The translations under genes and the position numbers were made by a program. From Methanoregula sp. (GTDB lineage: Archaea; Halobacteriota; Methanomicrobia; Methanomicrobiales; Methanospirillaceae): a DNA stretch of 10,519 bases. The stretch covers positions 1 to 10,519 of the forward strand of contig JAPKXT010000011.1 of assembly GCA_026394695.1 (NCBI GenBank). The letters are read 5' to 3'. Of the stretch, positions 1-5,915 are shown piece after piece; the stretch's first letter is position 1; the number at the start of each line of letters is the position of its first letter. Below the pieces are notes generated by a model, which did no database searches, was not told where the DNA came from, and worked only from the letters and a program-made list of their open reading frames with translations.

Positions 1-119
1 TCAGCAAGTGCCTTTCCGGTTCCACCTGAACTCATGATGCTGTATTTATGCCTTAAAATCTCCTGTGCGAGATCGATGATACCCGTCTTGTCCCAGACCG
101 AGAGAAGTGCCCACTTCAT
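1..119 (-). CDS. purH: PurH-like IMP cyclohydrolase / AICAR transformylase, N-terminal fragment
   Basis: Reading the minus strand from an ATG at 119 gives 39 codons open to the window edge. The protein begins MKWALLSVWDKTGIIDLA and continues to a SSGGTGKALA segment. This matches the start of the MGS-like IMP cyclohydrolase domain of PurH, which normally reads like ALLSVSDKTG, then a helix, then STGGTAKxL. That domain closes the purine ring in the last step of IMP synthesis in the cytosol. Only the first strand-helix-loop is visible, so I cannot tell whether the full gene is the bifunctional enzyme or the cyclohydrolase part alone. No clear Shine-Dalgarno precedes the ATG. The gene diverges from grpE across an AT-rich spacer. 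The motif match is good despite the short length. Confidence 0.8.
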   Translation of the reverse strand, partial: MKWALLSVWDKTGIIDLAQEILRHKYSIMSSGGTGKALA

Positions 120-126
120 GGTCTAG

Positions 127-160
127 TGTATGCAGGACAGGAAAGAAAAATGTATGCAGG
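127..160. repeat. Exact 10-bp direct repeat upstream of purH
   Basis: TGTATGCAGG occurs at 127-136 and again at 151-160, 24 bp start to start. The copies sit between the purH start codon and its presumed TATA box, so they would lie in or next to the 5' leader. They could bind a regulator in tandem, or could be a small duplication without function. Confidence 0.45.
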
Positions 161-163
161 TTA

Positions 164-176
164 TCTCATGATGAGA
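164..176. promoter_or_regulatory. 13-bp palindrome, possible operator
   Basis: TCTCATGATGAGA is a perfect inverted repeat (TCTCAT / ATGAGA around a central G). It abuts the TATA-like stretch at 177-189. For purH transcription it would lie between the TATA box and the start site, where a bound protein would block RNA polymerase. The palindrome is seen directly; the operator role is inference. Confidence 0.4.
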
Positions 177-189
177 AATATAATAAAAC
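177..189 (-). promoter_or_regulatory. Putative TATA box of purH
   Basis: On the minus strand this stretch reads TTTTATTATATTT, a plausible archaeal TATA element. Transcription would start about 25 bp downstream, near 155-160, giving a leader of about 40 nt before the ATG at 119. A second AT-rich stretch at about 209-222 is an alternative. Confidence 0.4.
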
Positions 190-314
190 AGTCAAAAAAC
201 ACAAACCTTTTTTTTTAAATACTTTATTAATTCACCCTCATCATAGTTTTCTAAAATTCTTTTTTCAGATATGAAATCAAAAGTACAGGAATGTTGATTG
301 AGAGGAGAACCGGT

Positions 315-368
315 ATGTTTAGTTTTTTTATTGAATATTTCTCCAGGGTCCCAATTTTTCTGAAATAA
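315..368 (+). CDS. 17-codon mini-ORF with good ribosome binding site, doubtful
   Basis: An ATG at 315 follows AGAGGAGA (301-308) at a normal spacing of about 8 nt. It opens 17 codons, MFSFFIEYFSRVPIFLK, ending in TAA at 366-368. The peptide would be hydrophobic and aromatic-rich. It lies in the spacer upstream of the grpE promoter, so it is not in the grpE leader if the TATA box at 462-480 is the one used. The ribosome binding site is the only real argument for it. It may be chance in AT-rich DNA. Confidence 0.2.
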   Translation: MFSFFIEYFSRVPIFLK

Positions 369-432
369 ATAATCTTAAAAAACACCTGAAAAGCGTATTA
401 AACGAATTATTGCGCCCTATTATTAAAAACAG

Positions 433-450
433 GCAATATTCAGCGATTGC
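433..450. promoter_or_regulatory. Inverted repeat upstream of the grpE TATA box
   Basis: GCAAT at 433-437 and ATTGC at 446-450 form an inverted repeat with an 8-bp spacer, ending 11 bp before the TATA region. A further ATTGC stands at 409-413. This is a common position for an archaeal activator or for a site that modulates TFB binding. A heat-shock role is only inferred from the gene downstream. No CIRCE element is present. Confidence 0.3.
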
Positions 451-461
451 ATGGTTGGGAT

Positions 462-480
462 GATATAAAAATATATATAG
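462..480 (+). promoter_or_regulatory. Promoter (TATA box) of the grpE-dnaK-dnaJ operon
   Basis: GATATAAAAATATATATAG is the strongest TATA-like stretch in the spacer. A start site about 25 bp downstream of its centre falls near 495-503. That leaves a leader of only about 10-30 nt before the candidate grpE start codons at 512 and 524. Confidence 0.55.
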
Positions 481-523
481 AACCACAATACAATAGATAT
501 TGGAACATCAAATGGGATGTGCT

Positions 524-1066
524 ATGGACGACGCAGAACGCAGTACAGAACAGCATGGATCAGAGGATTATCGCAGGGAAGATAATACCTTGCCGGAAGA
601 TCCGCCGCTTGCTGATGAACTGAGCGAACAGAAGAAAGCATATGCTGATTTGAACGATCAGTTTATGCGCCTTGCTGCAGATTTTGAAAATTTCAAAAAA
701 CGTACAGCCCGCGACAGAGAGAACTCAATTTCACTTGCAAATGAACGATTCGCCATTGACATCCTCGAAGTGGTGGATAACTTTGAACGGGCATTAAAAA
801 CGGATGATACCCACCTGCGTGAAGGTATCCTTCAGATCCGGCAGCTCCTTAACGCCCAATTGCTCCGCAATGGTATAACCCCCCTGGATGCACAAAAAAA
901 ACAATTCAATCCCGCAGAACATGAAGCCATCGCTCATATCAATTCAGAAGAACCGGCGGGCACCGTGATCGATGAAGTTTCACGAGGGTATCGTATGCAT
1001 GACAAAGTGATAAGATACGCAAAAGTTGCCGTATCCAAAGGAAATCAGAAAGATCAGGAGGCATAA
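524..1066 (+). CDS. grpE: GrpE, nucleotide exchange factor of DnaK
   Basis: GrpE releases ADP from DnaK so that ATP can rebind and the substrate is freed; it works as a cytosolic dimer. From the ATG at 524 the protein has 180 residues, a usual family length. Visible parts in order are an acidic, disordered N-terminus, a long helix with LAADFENFKKR (about residues 50-60), VVDNFERAL (83-91) in the helical core, HEAIAH (133-138), and the C-terminal beta domain GYRMHDKVIRYAKVAVSKG (155-173). The start is uncertain: an in-frame TTG at 500 and ATG at 512 would add 8 or 4 residues. I chose 524 because GGGATGTG stands just before it and it leaves room for a leader after the TATA box. The stop is 3 nt before dnaK. 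Confidence 0.93.
   Translation: MDDAERSTEQHGSEDYRREDNTLPEDPPLADELSEQKKAYADLNDQFMRLAADFENFKKRTARDRENSISLANERFAIDILEVVDNFERALKTDDTHLREGILQIRQLLNAQLLRNGITPLDAQKKQFNPAEHEAIAHINSEEPAGTVIDEVSRGYRMHDKVIRYAKVAVSKGNQKDQEA
1056..1061 (+). promoter_or_regulatory. Shine-Dalgarno of dnaK
   Basis: AGGAGG lies within the last codons of grpE, 8 nt before the dnaK ATG at 1070. It fixes the dnaK start and suggests translational coupling with grpE. Confidence 0.8.
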
Positions 1067-1069
1067 AAA

Positions 1070-2920
1070 ATGGCAAAAGAGAAGGTTTTAGGAATTGACC
1101 TGGGAACAACCTTTTCCTGTATGTCGATCATGGAGGCAGGAAAGCCGATCGTGATCCCAAATGCAGAAGGCGGGCGGACAACAGCATCGATCGTTGCATT
1201 CACCAAAGAAGGAGAACGACTTGTCGGCAGCCTGGCCAAACGCCAGGCGGTTACCAATCCCCAGCGGACTATCCAGTCCATCAAACGTAAGATGGGATCG
1301 ACTGAGAAAATCAAGATCGACGATAAGAGTTATACGCCCCAGGAAATATCGGCTATGATCCTGCAGAAGATGAAAGTCGATGCTGAGGCATACCTGGGCG
1401 AAAAGATCTCAAAAGCGGTTATCACGGTTCCGGCATACTTCAACGATTCACAACGGCAGGCAACCAAGGACGCCGGAAAGATTGCCGGTCTTGATGTCAT
1501 GCGCATTATCAACGAACCAACGGCAAGCGCACTGGCATATGGTATCGATAAAGAGCAGGATTCCACCGTCCTCGTATATGACCTTGGTGGCGGAACATTT
1601 GATGTTTCGATCCTGACCCTTGGGGACGGTGTCTTTGAGGTAAAATCAACGGCCGGTAATAATCACCTTGGTGGAGATGACTTCGATAAACTCGTTCAGG
1701 ACTACCTTATCGAGGAATTCAAGAAGAAAGAGGGTGTAGACCTACGCAATGATCCGTATGCCATGCAGAGACTGCGTGATGCATCAGAGAATGCAAAGAT
1801 CGAGCTCTCACAGCGCCAGTCCACCAACATCAACCTGCCCTACATTACTACGGACACGAGTGGCCCAAAATTCCTTAATATCGATCTTACCCGTTCAAAA
1901 CTCGAACAACTTATCGGGGATCTCGTTGAATCTACCGTCGGGCCGGTGAAGCAGGCACTGAGCGATGCAAAGCTCGAGCCAAAGGACATCGATCATGTCC
2001 TCCTCGTTGGAGGTTCCACCCGTGTCCCCCTGGTCCAGGATACCGTAAAAAAGATTCTGGGAAAAGAGCCAGACAAGGGCATCAACCCCGATGAGTGCGT
2101 TGCTCTCGGCGCGGGAATCCAGGGAGCTGTGCTGACCGGCGAGACAAAAGACATTGTCCTGCTCGATGTCACCCCGCTTACGCTCGGCATTGAGACCCTT
2201 GGTGGAATCGCAACCAAACTGATCGAACGCAATACCACCATTCCCACTCGGAAGAGCCAGATATTTTCTACGGCAGCTGATGGGCAGACCAGTGTTGAGA
2301 TCCACGTGGTACAGGGTGAGCGGGCTCTTGCAAAAGATAACTTCACCCTTGGCAGGTTCCAGCTGACCGGCATCCCGCCGGCACCCCGTGGCATCCCCCA
2401 GATTGAGGTCACTTTTGATATTGACTCAAACGGTATTATTCATGTATCGGCAAAGGATATGGGGTCGGGCAACCAGCAGGCAATTTCGATCAAGGGAGAT
2501 AAGAAACTCTCTGATGAAGACATCAAGAAGATGATGAATGCAGCCAAGCAGTTCGAGGCCGAGGATAAGAACAAGCGTGATGAGATTGAGCTGCATAACC
2601 AGGCTGATACTGCCGTATTCACTGCTGAAAAGATGTTAAAAGAGAGCGGGGACAAGCTTGAAACCGCTGACAAACAAAAAGTTGAGGAAGGCATTGAGGC
2701 ACTAAAGAAAGCGCTGGCCGACGACAACATTGATGAGATAAAGAAGACGATGGAAGCGCTGACTGAAAGTGTCTATGCAGCAACAACCAAAATCTACCAG
2801 AAGATACAGGCCGATCAGGCCGCACAACAGCAGGCAGGAGCCGGTGCCACGCAGCAGCAACCTGATAAAAATACCGACGATAATGTTGTCGATGCAGATT
2901 TTAACGTAAAAAAAGAGTGA
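1070..2920 (+). CDS. dnaK: DnaK, Hsp70 molecular chaperone
   Basis: This ATP-driven chaperone binds exposed hydrophobic peptides in the cytosol together with DnaJ and GrpE. It has 616 residues, normal for the family. The nucleotide-binding domain shows GIDLGTTFS (8-16, phosphate 1), DLGGGTFD (171-178, phosphate 2) and GGSTR (314-318, adenosine region). The interdomain linker is IVLLDVTP (362-369), followed by the beta-sandwich substrate domain, a helical lid and a Gln-rich tail ending near DDNVVDADF. Around residues 70-90 it goes directly from the SIKRKMG segment to YTPQEISA, so it lacks the insert of about 23-25 residues found in Gram-negative DnaK. That is the Gram-positive/archaeal pattern. 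Hsp70 systems in methanogens are generally held to have come from bacteria by lateral transfer. A strong ribosome binding site and the 3-nt and 6-nt gaps to its neighbours place it in one operon. Confidence 0.98.
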   Translation: MAKEKVLGIDLGTTFSCMSIMEAGKPIVIPNAEGGRTTASIVAFTKEGERLVGSLAKRQAVTNPQRTIQSIKRKMGSTEKIKIDDKSYTPQEISAMILQKMKVDAEAYLGEKISKAVITVPAYFNDSQRQATKDAGKIAGLDVMRIINEPTASALAYGIDKEQDSTVLVYDLGGGTFDVSILTLGDGVFEVKSTAGNNHLGGDDFDKLVQDYLIEEFKKKEGVDLRNDPYAMQRLRDASENAKIELSQRQSTNINLPYITTDTSGPKFLNIDLTRSKLEQLIGDLVESTVGPVKQALSDAKLEPKDIDHVLLVGGSTRVPLVQDTVKKILGKEPDKGINPDECVALGAGIQGAVLTGETKDIVLLDVTPLTLGIETLGGIATKLIERNTTIPTRKSQIFSTAADGQTSVEIHVVQGERALAKDNFTLGRFQLTGIPPAPRGIPQIEVTFDIDSNGIIHVSAKDMGSGNQQAISIKGDKKLSDEDIKKMMNAAKQFEAEDKNKRDEIELHNQADTAVFTAEKMLKESGDKLETADKQKVEEGIEALKKALADDNIDEIKKTMEALTESVYAATTKIYQKIQADQAAQQQAGAGATQQQPDKNTDDNVVDADFNVKKE

Positions 2921-2926
2921 GCCCCA

Positions 2927-3352
2927 ATGAGTGCGGATGACTACTACAGTATCCTCGGTATACCCCGAAGTGCTGATGATAAGGAGATCAAGAAGGCATA
3001 CCGCAACCTCGCCCGGAAATACCACCCTGATGTCTGCAAGGAGAAGGGTGCAGAAGAGAAGTTTAAGGGGATCAACGAGGCATATAGTGTCCTCTCCGAT
3101 GAGCAGAAGAGAGCACAATACGACAACATGGGCCATGAAACGTTTACCAATGCGTCCAAAGGCTCGTACACCGGTGGAAGCGGGTATGGGGGCGGAGGCT
3201 TCAATACCGACTTTTCCGGATTTGGGGATATCTTTGATTTTTTTGGCGGGGGTCAGAGAAGATCCTACCTGCACCCGCTGCGGGGGAAGCGGGCAGATGC
3301 GGCAGGCTGTTCATTCGTCCTTTGGCCAGTTTGTCCGTATGATGACCTGTGA
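2927..3352 (+). CDS. dnaJ: DnaJ N-terminal fragment: J domain plus Gly/Phe region
   Basis: If translated as it stands, this frame gives 141 residues. Residues 1-70 are a complete J domain (YYSILGIPRSA start, HPD at 33-35, EAYSVLSDEQKR helix). A Gly/Phe-rich stretch follows to about residue 112, and then about 29 residues of unrelated out-of-frame sequence run to a TGA at 3350-3352. The ATG is 6 nt after the dnaK stop, with a weak GAGTGA overlapping that stop as ribosome binding site. Short J-domain-plus-G/F proteins can still stimulate Hsp70, so partial function is possible. Confidence 0.7.
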   Translation: MSADDYYSILGIPRSADDKEIKKAYRNLARKYHPDVCKEKGAEEKFKGINEAYSVLSDEQKRAQYDNMGHETFTNASKGSYTGGSGYGGGGFNTDFSGFGDIFDFFGGGQRRSYLHPLRGKRADAAGCSFVLWPVCPYDDL

Positions 3353-3908
3353 TCAGTGCGGAGGAAAAGGAAAAATTCCCGAAAAAACCTGCAAGGTATG
3401 CAGGGGTTCAGGCCATTCCCGTGTAAAACGAAAAGTATCTGTGCATATCCCTGCAGGAATTGACAACGGTATGCGGCTCCGCATGGAGGGGTATGGTGAG
3501 GCGGGTGATTACGGTGCCCCCAACGGTGACCTGTTTATCGAGGTGTATGTTCAGTCCCATGAACAGTTTACCCGGGTCGGTTACAATCTTGAGACAACCA
3601 TCGAGATCAGTCCTGCACAGGCTGCACTTGGGACCTCCATCGAGATCGAAACGATCGATAAAAGACACCTTGACCTGCGGGTGCCCCCGGGTATACAGTA
3701 TAACACAGTGTTGAAGATCGGCGGTGAAGGGGTGAAACGTCGTGGGAATCCCGGAGATCTGCTGGTCAGGGTAAAAATTGTCACCCCCCGGTCCCTTAGC
3801 AATGAACAGAAGGAACTCTACGCAAAACTTGCCGAACTTGAAGGCAAAAGCAGCGGTGCAGGAGGATTCTTCTCCGGGATCATGGGAAAAAAGAAAGGTA
3901 AAAAGTGA
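3297..3908 (+). CDS. dnaJ: DnaJ C-terminal fragment: zinc-finger remainder and substrate-binding domains
   Basis: This frame holds DnaJ motifs 2-4 of the zinc region and both beta-sandwich C-terminal domains (for example GMRLRMEGYGEAGDYGAP, then GDLLVRVKIVTP), ending in a Gly/Lys-rich tail. DnaJ-like sequence actually begins at about 3264, before any start codon. ATG 3297 (MRQAVHSS) is the first internal methionine of the conserved part, and it would already lose CTRCGGSG. No convincing ribosome binding site precedes it, so separate expression is doubtful. Confidence 0.55.
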   Translation: MRQAVHSSFGQFVRMMTCDQCGGKGKIPEKTCKVCRGSGHSRVKRKVSVHIPAGIDNGMRLRMEGYGEAGDYGAPNGDLFIEVYVQSHEQFTRVGYNLETTIEISPAQAALGTSIEIETIDKRHLDLRVPPGIQYNTVLKIGGEGVKRRGNPGDLLVRVKIVTPRSLSNEQKELYAKLAELEGKSSGAGGFFSGIMGKKKGKK

Positions 3909-3914
3909 ACGGAA

Positions 3915-3935
3915 TCTTTCTTTCATCTTTTTTAT
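3915..3935 (+). terminator. T-rich terminator after dnaJ
   Basis: Just after the dnaJ stop, the sequence TCTTTCTTTCATCTTTTTTA is a pyrimidine-rich run ending in six T without a clear hairpin. This is the usual form of an archaeal intrinsic terminator. The TTTTTTATTTAGG end could also act as the TATA region of the next gene. Confidence 0.5.
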
Positions 3936-3995
3936 TTAGGATATTTTGTCTTTGCTGTGCACTTCTTTTAACCACCCGGGATCAATGAGATAAGG

Positions 3996-4964
3996 ATGAG
4001 ACTGCTTTTTGAGTTGTCTGGTGAAAACCCGACACTTCCCTTTGCTGAACTTGCCTGTGTCGGTAAAGTTCTTGATAGCCGTCTCCAGGTCGCTGTTGTT
4101 GAGGTACCTGATCCAAAAGATATACACCGGCTCGCCATGACACAGGTCGTTGCAGAGTATCTCGGCGAATGCGAACCCACGCTTCCTGCATTCCAAAAAC
4201 TGCTCAAAGACTTTGCCATTGAAACCCGGCAAACATTTGCCGGGCGGGCCAAGAAAGTTCATGGAGGGTGTCATGAAAGAAATCCCTGTTCACAGAGGGA
4301 GTTTGAACGATTGATCGGCACAATGATATCAGGCCCTGTCTCTCTTGACAACCCGGAAACAGAATACCGTGCTATTCTATCGGAGGACCGGTGTTATTTT
4401 GGCAAGGTGCTCTATTGTATCAATCGCGGTACCTATGATCTCCGCAATCCCGGAAAACGGGACTTTTTCCACCCGGGCGTGATGATGCCGAGGATGGCAC
4501 GGACACTCATCAATTTAACCTGTGCACACAGTGGAGACTCACTGCTTGACCCGTTCTGCGGAACGGGTGGTATCCTTATTGAAGCGGAGATGCTTGGCAT
4601 GCGTGCGCTGGGGAGTGATTTTGACCCGATGATGATCAGTGGCAGCCGGCAGAACGTGACCAGCTCAGATCTCATGCTTGCTGACGCAACACACCTGCCG
4701 TTCGGTATGCAATCCCTTGATGCAGTAGTGACGGATTTTCCCTATGGGCAATCGGTCTGCATTAAAAAAAATGATACCATGGCTGAGCTGTATGCTGACA
4801 CGCTGGATGAGATCCATCGGGTACTTAAAACCGGAAATAGGGCAGTAGTGGTCACGCACAAGGATATTTCTGATATTGCATCAGATCACATGACCGTCCT
4901 GCAGCACCATGAACAGCGGGTACATAAAAGCCTTACCCGCCGCATTCTCGTCCTAACTCACTGA
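3996..4964 (+). CDS. trmG10: tRNA (guanine-10-N2) methyltransferase, Trm-G10 / archaeal Trm11 type
   Basis: Enzymes of this family methylate the exocyclic amine of G10 in tRNA with S-adenosylmethionine, forming m2G and often m2,2G. The 322 residues match the usual length of about 330. The N-terminal 140 residues fit a ferredoxin-like plus THUMP tRNA-binding module, ending in NPETEYRAIL and YFGKVLY. The class I methyltransferase core follows: FFHPGVMMP (157-165), motif I LDPFCGTGG (184-192), an acidic residue after strand 2 in GSDFDP (206-211), ADATHLPF (229-236), and motif IV DFPYG (247-251). Motif IV is usually DPPYG, so the first proline is replaced by Phe. The start at 3996 follows a weak AGATAAGG. 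It lies about 90 nt after dnaJ, beyond a terminator, so it is probably a separate transcription unit. Confidence 0.85.
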   Translation: MRLLFELSGENPTLPFAELACVGKVLDSRLQVAVVEVPDPKDIHRLAMTQVVAEYLGECEPTLPAFQKLLKDFAIETRQTFAGRAKKVHGGCHERNPCSQREFERLIGTMISGPVSLDNPETEYRAILSEDRCYFGKVLYCINRGTYDLRNPGKRDFFHPGVMMPRMARTLINLTCAHSGDSLLDPFCGTGGILIEAEMLGMRALGSDFDPMMISGSRQNVTSSDLMLADATHLPFGMQSLDAVVTDFPYGQSVCIKKNDTMAELYADTLDEIHRVLKTGNRAVVVTHKDISDIASDHMTVLQHHEQRVHKSLTRRILVLTH

Positions 4965-4976
4965 TCAGCCCCCGGT

Positions 4977-4985
4977 CTTTTTATG
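4977..4985 (+). promoter_or_regulatory. T-rich stretch, possible terminator of trmG10 or TATA box of the TPR gene
   Basis: CTTTTTATG lies 13 nt after the methyltransferase stop and about 45 nt before the ATG at 5030. As a TATA-like element it would place a start site near 5005-5010. As a T-run it could end the upstream transcript. The sequence does not decide between the two. Confidence 0.25.
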
Positions 4986-5029
4986 AAGAATTCTTTATGA
5001 GGTTCCCGTACCAGATATATCCGGATACC

Positions 5030-5677
5030 ATGAAAATGCGGATCGTAATTGAAGCGGCAATTCTGGTACTCATCATACTGTCCTGTGCATGCATTCCTGC
5101 ATCTGCCTATTCCAGCGATGCGATCGGGTGGTACGAACAGGGAAATGCGTTGATAAAAAATAAAAGTTATAACGGGGCTGTTACAGCGTATGACCATGCA
5201 ATTTTACTTGAGCCGTCCTATTTTGAGGCGTGGAACGAGAAAGCGGATGCACTTAACCGGGCAGAACAGTTCACCGGAGCGCTTGCTGCCTCCGACCGGG
5301 TAATTGCGCTCAATGCCGATTATGTCCCGGGATGGATAAACCGGGGATATATCCTATATAATCTCGGCAGGTATGATGAGGAACTCAATGCCTATGATAC
5401 TGCTATCAGGCTTGATCCCACCAGTCCTGATGCATGGTTCAATAAGGGATACTCTCTTGCTGGCATGAAGCGATATGATGAAGCCATCGCGGCCTTCGAT
5501 AAAGTTCTGGCACTTGATCCCACGTTCCCGAATCTCGAGGCTAACCGGCGTATTGCTGAACAGAACCGTGATGCAATCACGCCGTTTTATATAAAATACG
5601 CTCCAGCACTTGGAGTTTCCGCGCTCTTTATCCTCGGTGCAATTGTGTGGTATTGTGCTGTGCGAAAAAAATATTAG
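5030..5677 (+). CDS. Small exported TPR protein with C-terminal membrane anchor
   Basis: From the ATG at 5030 the protein has 215 residues. Residues 1-26 look like a signal peptide: a basic start, a hydrophobic core (IVIEAAILVLIILS) and an ASA-Y cleavage site. Four TPR units of exactly 34 residues follow (33-66, 67-100, 101-134, 135-168), with core patterns such as NLGRYDEELNAYDTAI. A short helix leads into a transmembrane segment (about 190-211) and a basic RKKY tail. The predicted topology puts the TPRs outside the cell, with the tail inside. TPRs mediate protein-protein contacts; the partner is unknown. An upstream ATG at 4997 would add 11 polar residues before the signal peptide, so I prefer 5030. 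It is convergent with the giant TPR gene, but the repeats are shared by type only. Confidence 0.82.
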   Translation: MKMRIVIEAAILVLIILSCACIPASAYSSDAIGWYEQGNALIKNKSYNGAVTAYDHAILLEPSYFEAWNEKADALNRAEQFTGALAASDRVIALNADYVPGWINRGYILYNLGRYDEELNAYDTAIRLDPTSPDAWFNKGYSLAGMKRYDEAIAAFDKVLALDPTFPNLEANRRIAEQNRDAITPFYIKYAPALGVSALFILGAIVWYCAVRKKY

Positions 5678-5725
5678 GTCAGGGGTCTGGAGACAATCCT
5701 TTATTTCAGATGATAATTCCTGTCG

Positions 5726-5751
5726 CGGGTACAACAGTAGTATTGTTCCCG
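5726..5751 (+). other. Imperfect hairpin downstream of the small TPR gene
   Basis: CGGG-T-ACAA at 5726-5734 can pair with TTGT-T-CCCG at 5743-5751, with one T/T mismatch and an 8-nt loop. It starts 49 nt after the stop codon and is not followed by a T-run on the plus strand. It could stabilise the 3' end of the transcript or may be chance. Confidence 0.3.
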
Positions 5752-5763
5752 GGTAAAATACTC

Positions 5764-5776
5764 AAATATTTAAAAA
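5764..5776. promoter_or_regulatory. TATA-like element in the intergenic region
   Basis: AAATATTTAAAAA resembles an archaeal TATA box on the plus strand. If used, transcription would begin near 5795 and run into the GC-rich module, with no long ORF after it. That would suit a small RNA. The evidence is base composition and position only. Confidence 0.25.
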
Positions 5777-5841
5777 AACGATGAGCATCTTCGCTTCACA
5801 AAAGGACGCCCCCTCAGGTGTATTCGAGTGCCATTTTTTGA

Positions 5842-5915
5842 GCATAACTCCTTAAAAACTGCTTTGCCTGGCGAGGCCCTGCCGGGGCAGCCGAGCGACC
5901 CCACCAGGAGGGAGC
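5842..5915. other. GC-rich structured module, candidate small RNA or interspersed repeat
   Basis: Several stems can be drawn by hand on the plus strand. CTCCT (5848-5852) pairs with AGGAG (5906-5910), and GC at 5842-5843 pairs with GC at 5914-5915. Inside are GCC (5866-5868) with GGC (5875-5877), and CTGC (5879-5882) with GCAG (5887-5890) around a CGGG tetraloop. CCTGG (5867-5871) can instead pair with CCAGG (5904-5908), which overlaps the AGGAG partner, so two folds exclude each other. An AGGAGG at 5906-5911 precedes ATG 5923 and only four more codons. The GC content stands out from the surroundings. Function is unknown. Confidence 0.35.

Larger units (their letters stand above)
2927..3908 (+). 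pseudogene. dnaJ: dnaJ with internal deletion and frameshift
   Basis: The region encodes a type I DnaJ, the J-domain cochaperone that stimulates DnaK ATPase, but in two frames. Frame one (from ATG 2927) has the J domain with HPD at 33-35, then the Gly/Phe region ending near FFGGGQRR (about 3262). From about 3264 the family signal continues one frame over with CTRCGGSG, CDQCGGKG, CKVCRGSG and the C-terminal peptide-binding domains up to 3908. Normal DnaJ has four CxxCxGxG motifs; here the first is absent, with the segment leading to it, about 45-55 residues. The frame change implies a lost length equal to 2 modulo 3. Zinc site I (motifs 1 and 4) would be lost and site II (motifs 2 and 3) kept. 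The remaining sequence is well conserved, which suggests a recent event or an assembly error. No other dnaJ is in the window. Confidence 0.8.

Noticed and set aside
120..523. CIRCE-type heat-shock operator upstream of grpE
   Set aside because: No TTAGCACTC-N9-GAGTGCTAA-like inverted repeat could be found in the spacer.
2927..3908. Programmed frameshift in dnaJ
   Set aside because: A programmed shift would keep all coding content. Here the first zinc motif and the segment before it are absent altogether, so deletion or assembly error is the better explanation.
3408..3926. 172-codon minus-strand ORF opposite the dnaJ C-terminus
   Set aside because: Shadow of the conserved DnaJ coding frame; no family resemblance of its own.
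5770..5837. Short minus-strand frame of about 27 codons starting MLKKWHSN, preceded by AAGGAG
   Set aside because: The ribosome binding site is acceptable, but the peptide has no recognisable feature and the same bases form the CTCCT arm of the candidate RNA stem. Kept only as a note.
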